From Azophilus sp965247035 (GTDB lineage Bacteria; Pseudomonadota; Gammaproteobacteria; Pseudomonadales; Azotimanducaceae), in contig CBDFGJ010000003.1 in NCBI GenBank assembly GCA_965247035.1, positions 1,302,001 to 1,366,000 of the forward strand: a DNA stretch of 64,000 nucleotides, read 5' to 3'. The notes under the pieces were generated by a model. It made no database searches. It saw only the letters and a program-made list of their open reading frames with translations, and was not told the origin of the DNA. Positions 1 through 15,000 of the stretch are shown here, in pieces (the stretch's first letter is position 1; the number at the start of each line of letters is the position of its first letter). The position numbers were made by a program, and so were the translations under genes.

Positions 1-2
1 TC

Positions 3-3000
3 AGCGCGTCGGGTTTCCAGAGGATTGCCGGGGAAACGAATCAGACCTATACCCTGACCACAGACGATATCAACCACATAATAAGATCCAGAGTTAATTA
101 TAAAGACAGATTTGGTGGCGCGTTTGTTACCATCGACACAGAAACCGAAGCCATACTCAGCCGGGAATACGACACTGGCAGAAATACCAACAGCGGAGAT
201 TTCACTATCAAAGCCGAAGGTCCCTCCACGATTAGACCGGGGGAAAATAATTTCACCGTGACGGTAGTGCGAGGCTCTTACTCTAGTTCGGAATTTCATG
301 CGGTGGGTATCTACAGCGATGTCGCTGTCTCCGGCGAGGAAACCATTGCCCGTAGTGTGGATTGTGGGCGGCTACAGCCTTTATTTTGCCTCCGTTCCAG
401 CAGTAGCAGTGGCATCACCGAATATTCCAATGCGGGATTGACCTACGCTGATGGTGCGGCGGACTATTTGAATGTCACCGGCTCTCGTAATAATGCCTCC
501 GGCGCAACCTGGACTTACACCATCATTGTCAGCCCCAAGGCACTGCATGACCAGGTCATTAGCCTGGCTTACGCCACCACTGACGAGTTTGTTCAGGGCA
601 GCACTGCCTACAAGTTTTTCGACCTGACAGTGGAGGTTCCGGTTCCTGAAGCACCGCGCAATCTGGTTGTGCGCGGCGACGATGAAGAGGTGACGCTCAC
701 TTGGGATGCGCCGGCAAATGTCGCAGATGCGGGCGTCCTTCGTTATGAATACCGACAAAGCACAATACCAAGAAACTTCAGCGGCGTCTGGAGTGCCATT
801 GAAAGTGGCGACGCCATCTTTAATCTAGAAAACGGCATCAGATACTACTATCAGGTGCGCGCCGTAACCTCGAGGGGAGAAGGAGCTGCCGCCGAAGCGA
901 GCGCGGAGGTAGTACCCAGACCCGAAGTCGCTTATTTTGAGTTGCCGACCGACATGGCCGCCACCATGGCCGCCACGGCGACCATGACATTCGCCACGCC
1001 GGTGCGTGGCTTGAGCCGAAATGAAGCGGAATGGAGGACTAATATCACCACTACCAATGCCCGCATCGAAAGTATACGCAATGTTGATCAGGACAAAATC
1101 TACCGAGGTATTGGTGCCGCACCGCTCGGTTTTGACGGGCTCACCAGAAGTTACGAAGTCACCTTTAGACCGCTTACCGCTGGGCGAATAAACCTGGTCG
1201 TGCATAGCAGTTCAGTATCCAGCGCAGCGGGCCACCAAAATGTTGTGTTTAGTGCCAGTGGTATTGTGCGCTCGATGCCGCCGCCCGGCGTGCCTGCCAA
1301 CTTCGCCGTGCGCGCCGGCGATAAAAGCATCAGCATGACCTGGGAGCAGCCGGTCACGGGCGGCATGGTTGCCACTTATCTCACCGAGTGTGTGTCCGGC
1401 GACAGTCGAAGCGCCATGGACACATCAGAACTGCGCGTTACGCACACCAGCCTAATCAACACCAGGCAATACCGATGCACCCTGAGTGCGCGAAACTCGG
1501 AAGGCGAAAGCGCCCAAGCGATTGCCGAGGCACGTCCGCTTGTGGATGAAGGCACGGCGGTAGATGGGACAAACTTTAACCCTGCGGGCAACCGCGTATT
1601 CACAATCCGAGGCCCGGTCACGATTAGAGCCGGCGGTGTCTATAGATTTGAATTGAGCAAGCCGTTCGGCGATGTGGAACACGATAGGCAACAAAGCGTG
1701 GCTTTGTATAGCGAGAGTAGTGCCGATTCCATCGCCCTCGGCGACAGTGGCTGTGGCAGTCGTTTCTGCTTCTCAACCGATTCCTCGGTCGATGCCTACT
1801 CCGGCTTGGATGGTCAAGCCGACTCGGCCGGTAATTACCTGCAGAAGGGCGGAGCCTTCTGGATGTTAACCCTCCATGTTGGCGAGGATGTCACCGAAGG
1901 CGAGCAGGTTTTCATCGGCATGCGAGAGCATGGCACATCGGAAGGCAACCGGCTTGGGCGGATGCTTACCCTGAATGTGGAGGTTGCCCAGCCGTCGGAG
2001 CCGCGTAATCTGCGGGTGATCGGTTCCTCCGGACGCGCCACTTTGATTTGGGTGCAACCGGAAAGCGATGGCGGCACACCGGTCACTCGCTATGAATACC
2101 GCGTCAGCCAGACTGCAGGACAGTATTCAAACGCCCAGGGCAGATGGATGGCGATTCCTGACAGTGCCTTCAAAAACCAGTATGTTGTGCCGAACCTGCA
2201 AAACGGCAGACGATATTACTTTCAAACGCGTGCGGTAAACGTTGCGGGGCCGGGCCAGCCATCGGTTGAGGCAAACGTTGTCATCAGAGAAAGGCCCGAA
2301 CTCGCCGTGCCATTTACTCTACCGGAGGACATGATCGCGGGCAGAGCATCCACGGTGACCATCACCTTCGTGTCGGCGGTCAATGGTCTCGGCGTAGACC
2401 CTGTTGATTGGGTATCCGACTTTCTCGGCAGCAACAATGTGGTGATCAACAGCGTGCGCAATGTTGACCAGAACAAAACCTACAACGGTCAAGGCGCCGC
2501 GCCGAGTGGCTTTGATCGCGAGACTCGAAGTTACGTCATCACCTTCACGCCACAGATATTCGGCATAACCAGCGTTGAGATCGGCATAGACGGTGTGCGC
2601 ATCGGTGGTCTTGACAGCACCATCGGGTATGGCAATGAAAACCTGCTCACCGCCATCAGCCATTCTCTGGAACCGCCGCGACCCTCCACCCCCACTGGCC
2701 TGGTCGCTCGACTAGACGGTGATGACGATATTGCTCTGGATTGGGATCCTGCACCCCAAGACGACACTGTGGTTGATTATCTGGTGACCTGCACCACTAC
2801 CAACTCGGCAATTGATCCGCCCTTAATCCATACCGCAACCACCACCAATACCGAGGCTGTCATTGTGGACCCGCGCCTTGCAGCGGAATATGAATGTCGC
2901 GTGATTGCCCGCAATCAGGGCGGTTCCAGTGGTCATGCTTCAGCAACAATCGTGCCACGCTCATCTGAAATAATACCGGATGAAACCTTGACCTATTCGG

Positions 3001-6000
3001 ACCCGGATAGCAACTTTGCCATCCAATTGAGCCGTGGTCCCAGAACGGTCTCTCCGGGCGAAACCTATCGATACCATCTCCGGCTTGCCGACGGCTCTAT
3101 CGATGAGGTCACCCATGTCGCCATAGGTATATACAGCAGGACGGCGAATAAGGTTGAACTCATTGACAATGATTGCTCTTTGACTTTCTGCATGGATGTT
3201 GCCAACACCGGCGCTAGCGGCACCCTCCTTACCAACAGAGGTTACGCTGACGGTGCCGCCCAGTATCTGCAGAGGAGCATGATCGGCAATAACTGGACCC
3301 TTGTAATTGAGATTGCTGCTGATGCGGCTGACGGTGAAACATTTGACATCGCCGTAGTGCAAACGCCACGCGGCGTGGACAAAACATCACCACTGCTCAG
3401 CGTCATCGTGCACGCCGAGCCACCCCTGCCACCTATTTTCATGGATCCGGTCGGTGCGGATGGCGAGGTCACGTTGGCATGGGGGCCGAACACTGAAAAA
3501 AACAACGCGATTGCCGGATATGAGTATCGCCAAACCACGACTGCGGGATCATATCCCAGCCGAACCAGCCCCTGGACACGCGTCTCCAACAGCGCCGCCA
3601 GCAGCAGAGTCTGGAACATCACCGGGCTACTCAACAATGTGCGCTACTACTACCAGATACGTGCGATTGGCGAGACCACTGGCGCCGGCTCGCCAAGCGC
3701 AGAGAAATCAGTCGCGGTTGGACCCAGGCCCCAACTCTCCGGCACCTTCTCCTTGCCGGGCGGAATAGTTGCGGGCGAAGAAGCCAATACGACTGTCACC
3801 TTCGCCACGTCGGTCAACGGTCTTGCTATCAGCCCGACGGACTGGGCGAGTGATTTCCGCAACTCTGTTAATACGCGGGTTATTCGCGTACGCAATGTTG
3901 ATCAAGATAAAACCTACAACGGGCTGGGTAACGCACCAGAGGGGTATGCTGCCGAGACCAGAAGTTACACCATCACCTTCTCGCCAATGAACGACGGCAA
4001 TACCAGTTTGACGATAAGCGAGGGAGCGGTGCGCATCGGTGACAGCAATGACTTTTTCAGTGCCCGGCAATTCTCCGCCCGCGGGAGTGCCAGTAGGCCG
4101 GCAAGACCGGGTGCCCCCATCGATTTTGGAGTCATTCCCGGCGACGGTAGCGCCACCCTCTTCTGGGGAGCACCGACCAGCGGTGGCACCCCCACCGAAT
4201 ACGAGGTGCAATGCGTGGTGGGCTCGACTGGTACGGGGACTCGGACGGATACGGAAACCTTCACCCACACCATCACCGGGCTCACCAATGACAGGGAATA
4301 TGTTTGCCATGTGGTATCCGTCAACTCTGGGGGCAGCAGCCCGCGCACACCGGAAATAAGCGTTTGGCCACGCGCACTGACTGTTGGCGTGGATGCGACA
4401 ACGGAAGATATTGCGGTGCGTGGCGTCACGTTTAATCTGATCGGTGCGACCACACTCCGACCCATGCGCGCCTATCGTTATGAACTGCGCAAGCCCACCG
4501 GCGATATCAATGGTGATACAAGCATCAGTTTTGCTATCAATTCCGCCGAAACAAGCGTCGGTGCCGGCCGTCAGGATGACCCAGGCGATGATAACGGTTG
4601 CAGTAGCCGATTTTGTATATATACAACGAACCGCACCGAGATTGCCAAACTAGACCACCGTCCGATTGGATACACTGATAGTGCAGGATGGTTTTTGCAG
4701 GATGGTGGAAATTTCTGGACATTTAGTCTTGAAGTTAAATCGGAAGCCGTTAATGGCGATCAGATAGTCTTTACCATCAGAGGTCCGGCAGGCGATACCG
4801 ATATTCAAGAGATACTCACCGCCACCGTCGAAATTGTGGCTTCCGGCGCACCGACCAATCTGCAGGCGACCAACCAGGGCAACGACATCAGACTGTCATG
4901 GGATGAGCCCGATGACAATGGTGGTGAAAGCATCACTCGTTACGAGGCTCAGTATCGGCAAAGGAATACCAACGACGCCTGGAGTTCTGTGAGAGCCCCA
5001 AGGACCGACAACCCCAACGTCGTGATCACGAATTTGGTTAGCATGCAGGGATATGTTTTCCGCGTGCGCGTCATAACCTCGGTGGGTGTTGGCATCTGGT
5101 CCGACGAAATCGTCAGGGCGGCGGGAACAAGACCAGACCTGACTTCGCCCGCCGGCTTGCCGGACGACATGGCTGTCGGTGCGCAGAGCAGGCTGGTGCT
5201 TGATTTTGCAGCCCCGGTCGAAGGTCTCGGCATCAACCCGACTGACTGGATAGATGATTTTTCCGCTAGTACCAATGTGATCATCGAGCGCGTGGAGAAT
5301 GTTACTGAAGCGGTGACCTACGATGGTGTTGGCGACCCGCCGGCAAATTTTCACCTCCCAAGCAGATCATTTGTCATCCACTTCACGCCCATTGCTCTCG
5401 GTGTTGCGGATATCACCATCCGCACGCGCGCAATACGAAGAGAACTTTTCAATGATGTACCGATTGTGCTTGGCGGCGAGGTGAATCAACTGGGCAGACC
5501 GGACGCTCCGGTTAATTTTGTCGTAACTTCGGGTGCCAATACGCTCATCCTCAACTGGGACGCACCGGCAACCGGCACGGTCATCCACAGATACCGGGCA
5601 AGATGTGTAGATTCCAGCAGAGACGTCGAGCGGAGCGCGACCATTGACGCGCCAGCCACCACCACCACTTTCACTGGCCTGACCAACGGAGAAGACTATT
5701 TTTGTGAACTCTTTTCCGAAAACACCCACGCCGGCACGACTAAAAACAGCGGGAGTGTGAGACGTAGCGGGCGACCCCTGGCGATCAGCGGCGCCTCCTC
5801 GTCATCGGATCAGAGTTATCCCAATGGCAACGTGAGGTTCACCGTCAACGGTGAGACCACGCTGGATCGGAATGGCGACTACACCTACGAACTCAGGAAA
5901 CCCGGCGGCAACATTCATGGGGATGATGTATATGCCGTCGGCATACGCAGCAAGATCGCCGATCAAGTGGGGTATGGCGACGACTGCGGCAATACTTTTT

Positions 6001-9000
6001 GCCTTGAAGTCCACACTGGCCGCGAAATTTCGCACACGCCGCCTTCGGGTTATCTTGATGTTGCCGAGAGATTCTTGCAACGAGGCGGGAATTACTGGCG
6101 CATCACCGTGCAGGTCGCCACATTTGCACCGACTGGGGCATCGGTTGAACTCTTCACCAGATTTGCCGGCACCAACAATGATGCGGCGGAGTCTCACAGA
6201 ATGCTCTTTCTCACCGTGCAGCCACCGGGTGCTGATGCAAATATCTCGCCCGAAGCCGATGCCGGTGAAGACCAAATCCTGCTCAGCGGTGTCCAAGTGA
6301 GCCTGAGCGGCACTGGCTTCGACCAGAATGGCGACGAACTGACCTACGAGTGGGAACACACCAGCACCAATGGTGTTGAGCCAAGCCAGCGGATCAATAT
6401 CACCAATAGCACCGAAGCCACCGCATCCTTCACCGCACCGAGCGCGAGTTCGACAGACGCCATTGAGTATGAGTTCTCCCTGAAGGTGGAAGATGCCACT
6501 GCTGCCGACTTTGACACAGTATCCGTTGTAGTGGTGCCGGATGGTTCAATCATCATTCCCCAACGCAACCTGGCATTCGCCATTGAGGGACCCACAACAC
6601 TGGAACTGGGTGATAATCAATTTACCCTGATTCGCCTCTATGGAGGTTACACCAACGTTCACGCTGGCAATATAGAAACTCAGGTCGGGCTGGTCCTCAG
6701 TACCGCACTGGAACCAAATCTGGCACGCGCATTTGACCTCGTTCCGCCTGCCGGTTTTTTCAGCAGTAAAAATGTGGTTGAAAACGGAGCCTTCGGCAGG
6801 TATGCCGTGGAAGCAGTGCTTACATCCAACATCTTCGGGCGCGTTTTCAAGGTAAACGCCAAGACAAGCGCAAGAACGGGCGACCTCCTGACTCTGGGCT
6901 TGGCAACCTATCAACCGGATCGCTTCTGGCAACCGACCTTGGCATTGCGTTATCAAGAACTGGAGGAATTAGTCGCCGACGCCGGTGCCGATCAAATCGT
7001 GCCGAGCGGTGCGTCGGTAGCGTTAAACGCAGGCGACAGCACCGGCGATTCAGTCGGTTATGTCTGGCGACAGACCGAGGGGGCTCCCGCGGTTACGCTG
7101 ACAGGAGAGAACACTGCCACCCCGACCTTCACCGCGCCGGCTGTGACCGCAATGACTGACCTCGTATTTGAGGTGACGGTGACCGATAGCACGACCAGCA
7201 GTCAAACCGACACCCTGACCATCTCGGTGGCGCCGCCCGATGCGATCATCATCAACCACCCCGGTCGTGCCGGCGGACAAGCGGCGGTGTTCACGCTGGA
7301 GGGTCCCACCACGCTGATACCCGGCGCCCAGCAGGACTACACCCTGAACCTCATCCACGGTGCCTATACCCAGGCAGCGATTCGGTCTGAGCAGATTGGC
7401 GTGGGCATATTCAGCGATGTTGTCACCGATGGCAGCAAGTTCTCGCTCTCCATAGACCCGGCAGTTGCCGCGGGTCTGGCTCCACTAACGAACTGTGGTT
7501 GCGGCGAATTTACTTCCGCCAGCGGGCTGGCACCGAACGTGCAAAACACCTGGGCTCTCGCCGTCACCGCAACAAACGAGGCGGAAGAAAACGATCAACT
7601 CAGGCTCGGTTTGGTAACTTTTGCACCGACAGAATTAGCCCATCAACCGTTTTTGACGCTGATCACCGGGCAATCTGAAGCCAACAACCCGCCGGCAATT
7701 AGCGGTGGACAAACACACAACTACGCCGAGAACAGCGATGCCGTAGTGGCGACCTTCGCCGCCACCGATGCCGAGGGAGATGCCTTCACCTTCGGTTTGA
7801 CCGGTCTGGATTCGGGTTTATTTGAAATCGGCAACAATGATGCCGAGGGCGCCATCAATGATGCCGTGGGTGCTTTGATTTTCAAACGCATGCCGAATTT
7901 TGAGGATCCGGCACGCTTTGATTCCGTCACCGAGATCTTTGACAATACCTATCAGGTAACCATTACTGCCACTGAGGACGACGAACCGACGGTGGTCGGC
8001 ACCTATTCGGTGGTCATCACGGTCACCGATGTCGACGAGCCGGGCACAGTTACCATCGCCGGCAGCGGTCAAGCCGGGCAGGAATTGACCGCCACTTTGC
8101 AGGACGAGGATACGATTGCAGGCGAAGTGAGTTGGCAATGGCATCGCGGCAACCAGCCCGACAATGGCAGGGATAACCCCATCAACAGTGCCACCGCCGC
8201 GGCCTACACTCCGACCAGCGACGATCAAGGCCGAATCCTGCGTGCCAGGGCGAGTTACACCGACACCCATGGTGCTAAGACCGCCTCCGCCGTGACCGAA
8301 GCGATAACCATGGAGAACATACTCCTGGCAACCATCGCTGAGTTGGGCGTATCCACAGTGGGTCTGCCGGCGAGCGTGAGAATTAGTTTCTCGGCAGCGG
8401 TTACCGGCTTGGCGACCGGCCACTTCGCCATCACCAACGCCAGCATCGCATCCCTCGCCGGCAGCAACACCGAGTATGTCCTGATTTACACCCCGGCCGG
8501 GCCGGGCAGGGTAACCCTGAGCCTGGCAGCCGATAGTGTTCAGGATAGTGAGCGTAGAGGAAACGTTGCAGCAACGGCAAGTGGCACGGCAGAGGCGGAA
8601 GTAGCGATATCATTGCCGACCATCCCGAGTTTCACCGCCGCCGTCTCCTTTGACGGCATCACCACCGGTGAGTGGAGTTTTGACGACCAATTCAAAACGG
8701 CCATAGCGAGTTTCATCACCGGAGTAACGGCCGCTGATGTCAAGATACTGGGCCGCAGTGCCACCGCCACTGATCTGGCGGTGAATTTTGAAGTAGTAGC
8801 ACCCGACCAGGAAAACATTGACGCTCATGTGCAAACATACAACGCCGTGGCCACTGCAGTATTCAACCAGACTTTATCTGCAATCGTCGCCGCTGCCGCT
8901 GCCACCGGTGTTACCACCACTACCGCCATGCCGGGCGCCACGCTGGCAAGCACCGACGCGACCTTGTCCCGCCTGGCGGTTTTCCACAAGGATGGAAGTC

Positions 9001-12000
9001 AGGCAACCGTGACCCCGGCACTTACCGCCGGCACATTTGATTACGCCGTGACCCTGCCGTTTAGTTCGGATACCTTTACCTTCACGGCGCGGGGTGACGG
9101 CGACGCAACCATAACCACCCAGGGGCAGACATTTCCCAGCGGCCAGTCCAGCCCTGATATTGCCGTGCCGGTTGGCGCCACCACCGTGAATTTTCTGGTA
9201 ACCGCCGAGGACGGCAGCAGCACGCAACCCTACACCCTCCACGTCACCCGCACCGCGGTGGCAACTGATGCGACCCTGTCCGACTTGATTATTTCGGCAG
9301 GCATCTTGTCGCCTGAATTCGATTCTGCCGCCGCCGAGGGTACGGCTTACGCCATCACCGTGGGGCGTGAGGTGTCAAGCGTCACGGTTACGCCGACCGT
9401 GAATAACGCTTTCGCGAGGGTGACTGTGAACAACGTCGCGGTGATCAGTGGCCAACCCTCAAATGATATTGCCCTGAACCTGGATGCGGAGACCAGCATC
9501 ACCACCACCGACATCACCATCGTGGTCACCGCCGAGGACGGCACCACGAGAAATTATGTGATAACCGTCACCCACATATCGAACTTCCCACCGATGCTTG
9601 ACGGTAATCCTGCGCGGGATTATCTGGAGACCGATACCGGCTCTGTGGATTATAAAATAACAGATGAGAATGCCAATGACGAAGACAGAGCCAGTTGGGT
9701 AATCAGTGGAGGCATGGATGCGGCTCTCTTCCGCATCAGGGCTATCTCCACAGACACGGCCAGCGTGACTTTCAAGCGCCAGCCGGACTTTGAAACCCCG
9801 CACGATGCAGACCGGGATCAAGTATACGAGGTCACCCTGACCGCCACCGATGCCGGCACGCCGCCGTTGAGTGTCACTGTGGAGGCAAGGATAACGGTCA
9901 CCGATGTGGATGAGGATGGCGCGGTGATTATTGAAGGCATCGCGCAGGTCGGCAAGACCCTGGAAGTCATCCTGACCGACCCGGATGCTGTCACCCAGAC
10001 CAACTCGAATGGCACGGTTGCTGCTGCTGACATCACCCATAAATGGCAAAATTCGCCGTCCGACAGCCCCGACTACGCCGACATCAGCGGTGCCACCGAA
10101 GCAACCTACACCCTGAAAGAAAGTGATGCCGGCAGGACCATTCGGGTCATGCCCACTTATACCGACACGCACGGCTCCAAGACCCTCACCAGCGCGGAGA
10201 CCAACGCCGTGGCACTCGAAACCGCATCCGCCGCACCGGGCATCGCCTTGGTGGACACCGGTTTTAGTAACAGCGATGGCATCACCAACAATGGTGTGGT
10301 GAATGTGACGCTGGCGAACGATTTTGTTCTCGACAGGGACACCTGGCATTACTCCACCGATGGCAGTGCCCCCGACACCGCCGGCACCAACCCCGATTCC
10401 GGCACCGCCGCCAGTTTTGATTTGGGCGACGAGGGCTTGGACTTGGCAGACGGCACCTATCAAATCCGCGTCCGCCAGACCATCGATGGTACCGTGTCTG
10501 TTATCGCCTCTTTGCAGATGACGCTGGACCAAACCGCACCGACGGTTGTGACCTTTGACGACCCCGCCGAAGGCGTGTTTGGGGTGCCGCAGTTGCTCGA
10601 CGTCACCTTCTCTGAGCCAGTAACGGGTTTTGCATTTGGAGACTTAGCTGGAGCAGGTGCATTCACAGGAGGTAGTGTTACCGACACTAATAGCGACCGC
10701 ACCACTTACACCCTTAGCCTCATCCCGGCCTTCGTATCCATCACCTTAGGCGTCCCTGCCAACGGCGTGGCCGACATCGCCGGCAACACGGGTCCCGCTA
10801 GCGTTGCCGAGGTGGCCATCACTGCGCAAGCCGCACCACCGGTAGTCGCTCTTCTGGCGGACACCGGCATTGACGGCGATGGCATCACCAGCGATGGAAG
10901 GATAGAGGTTACTCTGGATGAGTTTTTTGGTAACCAGGCTACTAACACCTGGGAATACTCCATCAATGACGGCGCGGATTACACCCCCGTCACCGACACC
11001 ACCGGCACCAGCGCTCAGTTTGAATTGCCCGAAGGCGTATATACCGCCAATCAGGTGCGAGTGCTTCAGGTAGTGAGGGAATCTGAGTCCCTACCTGCCA
11101 GTCTCGGCGCAGTTACCATTGACACCACCGCACCGATGGCGAGACTCGGCAGCATTACCGGTGCTGTGATTGACCAGACGGGGCAGACGCACGACATCAC
11201 CTTCACCGAGAATGTGACCGATTTGGTTGCGGGTGATTTCTCCACTTCCACAGGTATCACGGTGACTGCTGTGAGCGGTAGCGGTGCTGCTTATACCATC
11301 ACCTACACCGCGACTTTGGCATCCTTCACTCTGACCCTTACCGCGGCCAGCGTGTCCGACATTGCCGGCAATCCTGTTGCCGAAACCAGCATGACCGGCA
11401 TTGCGACTGCGGCACCGGCAAACCAGCCGCCGGTGATTACCTTCGACCGGTTTGACGACACCGGTGGTGTAGACTTCATGGGCGTTGCGATCTATTTGAA
11501 TGAAGGCGACACCCTCACGGTGTTCGTGAACTCCGACAAACCGCTTGCCGCTACGTCGCTTGTGGGTGCTGCCTTGTTTGGCTTTGACGGATCAGTACGC
11601 CTTGCGCAAAATCTGCTGCGGGTAGCCGGCACCACCGACCCATATCAATATTCGGCGACCTATACCATCACAACTGCTGATCACGATGCAGGGGTAGAAT
11701 TTAATGTTCGCGGTGTTACGGACACTGCCGACCCCGCGAACCCGGCACCTGATTTCGAACACTCTCTCAGAACAGTGAATATCGACACCGAGGCACCGGA
11801 CATCGACCTGGTCGGCATTGCTGCAGTTACCGTCCCCCACGACGGCACATACACCGATGATGGCGTGAGTGGAGAGGGGCGTGAGGATACTCTGGAGACG
11901 ACTATTACCGGACCCGACGGTTCGGCAGTGAACGTAGTGGACCCCACCGCGGAAGGCGACTACCTCATCACCTACACCGCGACCGACCGCGCCGGCAATG

Positions 12001-15000
12001 TCGCCACGGAGACCCGCACCGTGACCGTGAGCGAGCCGGTGGCCGCGACCAACACCGCGCCGGTAGTCAGTGGCGAGGCAGCACCGGATTATGCCGAGAA
12101 CACCCCCGTCACCACGCCAGTGGCGACCTACACCGCGACCGATGCCGAGAGCAACGCCGTTGAATGGTCAGTCGGTGGCACGGGTGCGGGAGACCTCACG
12201 ATTGATTCCGCAAGCGGCGTCTTGACATTCAAAAACCCGCCGAATTTTGAAGCCCCGAGCGATGCCAACGCCGACCGTGTTTATGACATCATCATTACCG
12301 CCACGGAAACCGATGGTAACCCAAGCAACCTGGTAAGCGAACCACTTGCGGTAACGGTAACGGTTACCAATGTGGAAGAGGGCGTCGGCACGGTCAGCAT
12401 CAGCGGCACCCCCCAGGTTGGCATGGCATTGACCGCCGACACAGTAGCCGGTGACCCGGATGGCTTTGTTTCGGTTGATAGTCGCCAATGGCAGAGCGTG
12501 GACGGTGCCACCATCACCGACGTCGGCACCGATGTGACCTACACGCCGCTTGCGGCGGATGTCGGCAAGACCATTCAAGTAGTCGTTACTTACACCGATG
12601 GTTTTGGTGGCGGCAATACCGTCACCAGCGCGCGCACCCTGGCCGTGGTTGCCGCCGACGCACCCGCGGCACCGACTATCGCCCTGGCTGCGGACACCGG
12701 TTCTGATACCAGCGATGGCATCACCAGCAATGGCCAGGTGAATGTGACTCTGGCGGAAGGTTTTGATAGCACCACGGACACCTGGCAGTACTCCACCGAT
12801 GGCAGTGTCCCCGTCACCGCCGGCACCAACCCCGGCACCGGCACCGCCGCCAGTTTTGATTTGGGCGAAGCGGGCTTGGGCTTGGACGACGGCACCTATC
12901 AATTACGCGTCCACCAGACCATTGATGATACCGTGTCTGCTGTCGCCTCTTTGGCAGTAACGCTGGACACCACCGCACCGATGGTGGACTTCAACATCAA
13001 CAACCTTGCCGATGGTGTGGTTAACGTCTTGCAGAACCACGACATCACCTTCTCCGAGGCGGTAACCGATTTGGCAACGGATGATATTTCCGGTTCCTTG
13101 GATGCCGCAGTGGCGCTCGTGAGCGGTAGCGGTAGTACGTACACCATCTCCATCACTCCGGACGACACACAGTACACCCTAATCCTTGCCGCCAACGCAG
13201 TAACCGACCTCGCCGGTAACGCCAATGCCGAGGTGAGGGTATCCGTAGACGGCAAAGTAAACCGACTGCCGGTTGCCGAAGCGGGGGACAATCAACCTGA
13301 TGCGGTTACCGGCACGCAAGTAACGCTGGACGGCTCTGGCAGCACCGACGCCGATAGCGGTGATGATCTGGCATACTCCTGGGCGCATACCTCGACCGAT
13401 GGCAACCCGCCGGGTACTCCTGTGGCGATTACCGAGGACGGCACCGCTGCTGACGACCCCGCCACCCCGACCGCGGTCTTCACGCCCACGGCGGAGGGGG
13501 CTTATACCTTCACCCTGACCGTTACCGATAAATTCTCAACCCCGGCAAGCGACACCGCCACGGTAGTCATCACCGTAACGCCAGCCGCACCTGCAACTCC
13601 CGCACCTGTTCTCGGAGCAGTCACTGATACCAGTATAGTGCTCTCATGGGCCGCAGTGGATAATGCCGACACCTACACCCTGACCAGAGTTGTTGATGGC
13701 GGTGCTAATGTAGTAGTGGCATCTGCAATCACTGAACTGACTGCCACTGATACCGGCCTGACTGCCGCAACTGATTACAAGTATTCCCTTATAGCGACAA
13801 ATTCCGGTGGATCAAGCGTAGCTGCTGAGGCTGATGCAAGGACTGCTGATGCCCCAACTGCTGCACCTGGCCTTGCGACACTTAGAGCAGGAGAAATCAC
13901 TCATAACACTATAACGCTATTATGGGATGCAGTTACTGGTGTTGACAGTTACACCGTGTTCAGAGTTGTTACAGGCAGTGCTGATGTGGTAGTGGCAACA
14001 GTGACAGTAGGCAATGCATTGACTGCCACTGATTCTGGCTTGACTGCTGAAACAGAGTATAAGTATGTCATTACCGCAAGAAATTCTATTGGGACAAGTA
14101 ATTCTGTAGAGCTTCCTGTAACTACTAATGCAGCACCTACCACCAACGCCGCGCCGACCATCACCAGAACCATTGACGATAACGCATTGAGTTATGCCGA
14201 AAACGGCAACGGAGCAGTGTGGAACTACGCCGCGACCGATACCGATGGCGATGATGCCGCCATCACCTGGTCACTCGGCGGAACGGATGAGGAAGACTTC
14301 ACGCTTGATGCCACAAGCGGCGCATTGACTTTCAACGCCACGCCGAACTATGAGGCACCGGCGGATGCCGACACCAACAACGTTTATCGAATCACCGTAA
14401 CCGCCACCGATGACGGGAGTGCGACAAGCGATTTGGCGGTAATGGTAACGGTTACTAATGCGGAAGATGCCGGAAGCGTCAACGCCATCACCGGCACCGC
14501 GCAGGTCGGGCAGACCCTGACTGCCGGCGACACGGTAACTGACGAGGATAGCGCGGGCATGATTGCCATCACCGGCCATCAATGGCAACGGTTGCCGTCC
14601 GGCGGCGGCGCGCCCGTAGACATCGGCACTGACCAAGATACCTACGATGTGGTGGCTGCTGATCTCGGAGCCACCCTGCGCGTGGTCGTCTCTTATACCG
14701 ATGATTTTGGCGGCAACACCGACACCGCCACCAGCGCACCGACCGAAGCCGTGATTGCCGCGCCGGTCACGACCACACCTGCCGTGTACACTCTAAACGA
14801 TGAACCTCATGCTACTGACGGAGATAAAGTAGTTATAACCTTCACATCCTCACACACCGGTGATTTTGTAATTGAATTTGATGGTGGTGCTACCACTAAC
14901 TTTAGCATTGATGATGCAGCCAACCCATACATTCACACAGAACAAGTTGGGTATGATTATACTGGCGAGGTTAGGGTTTTACTTGGCAATGACGAAGTTG

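Noticed and set aside
258..260. GTG at 258 as the start of the giant adhesin
   Set aside because: The frame is open and shows domain-like sequence from base 3 onward, so 258 is internal and the real start is outside the window.
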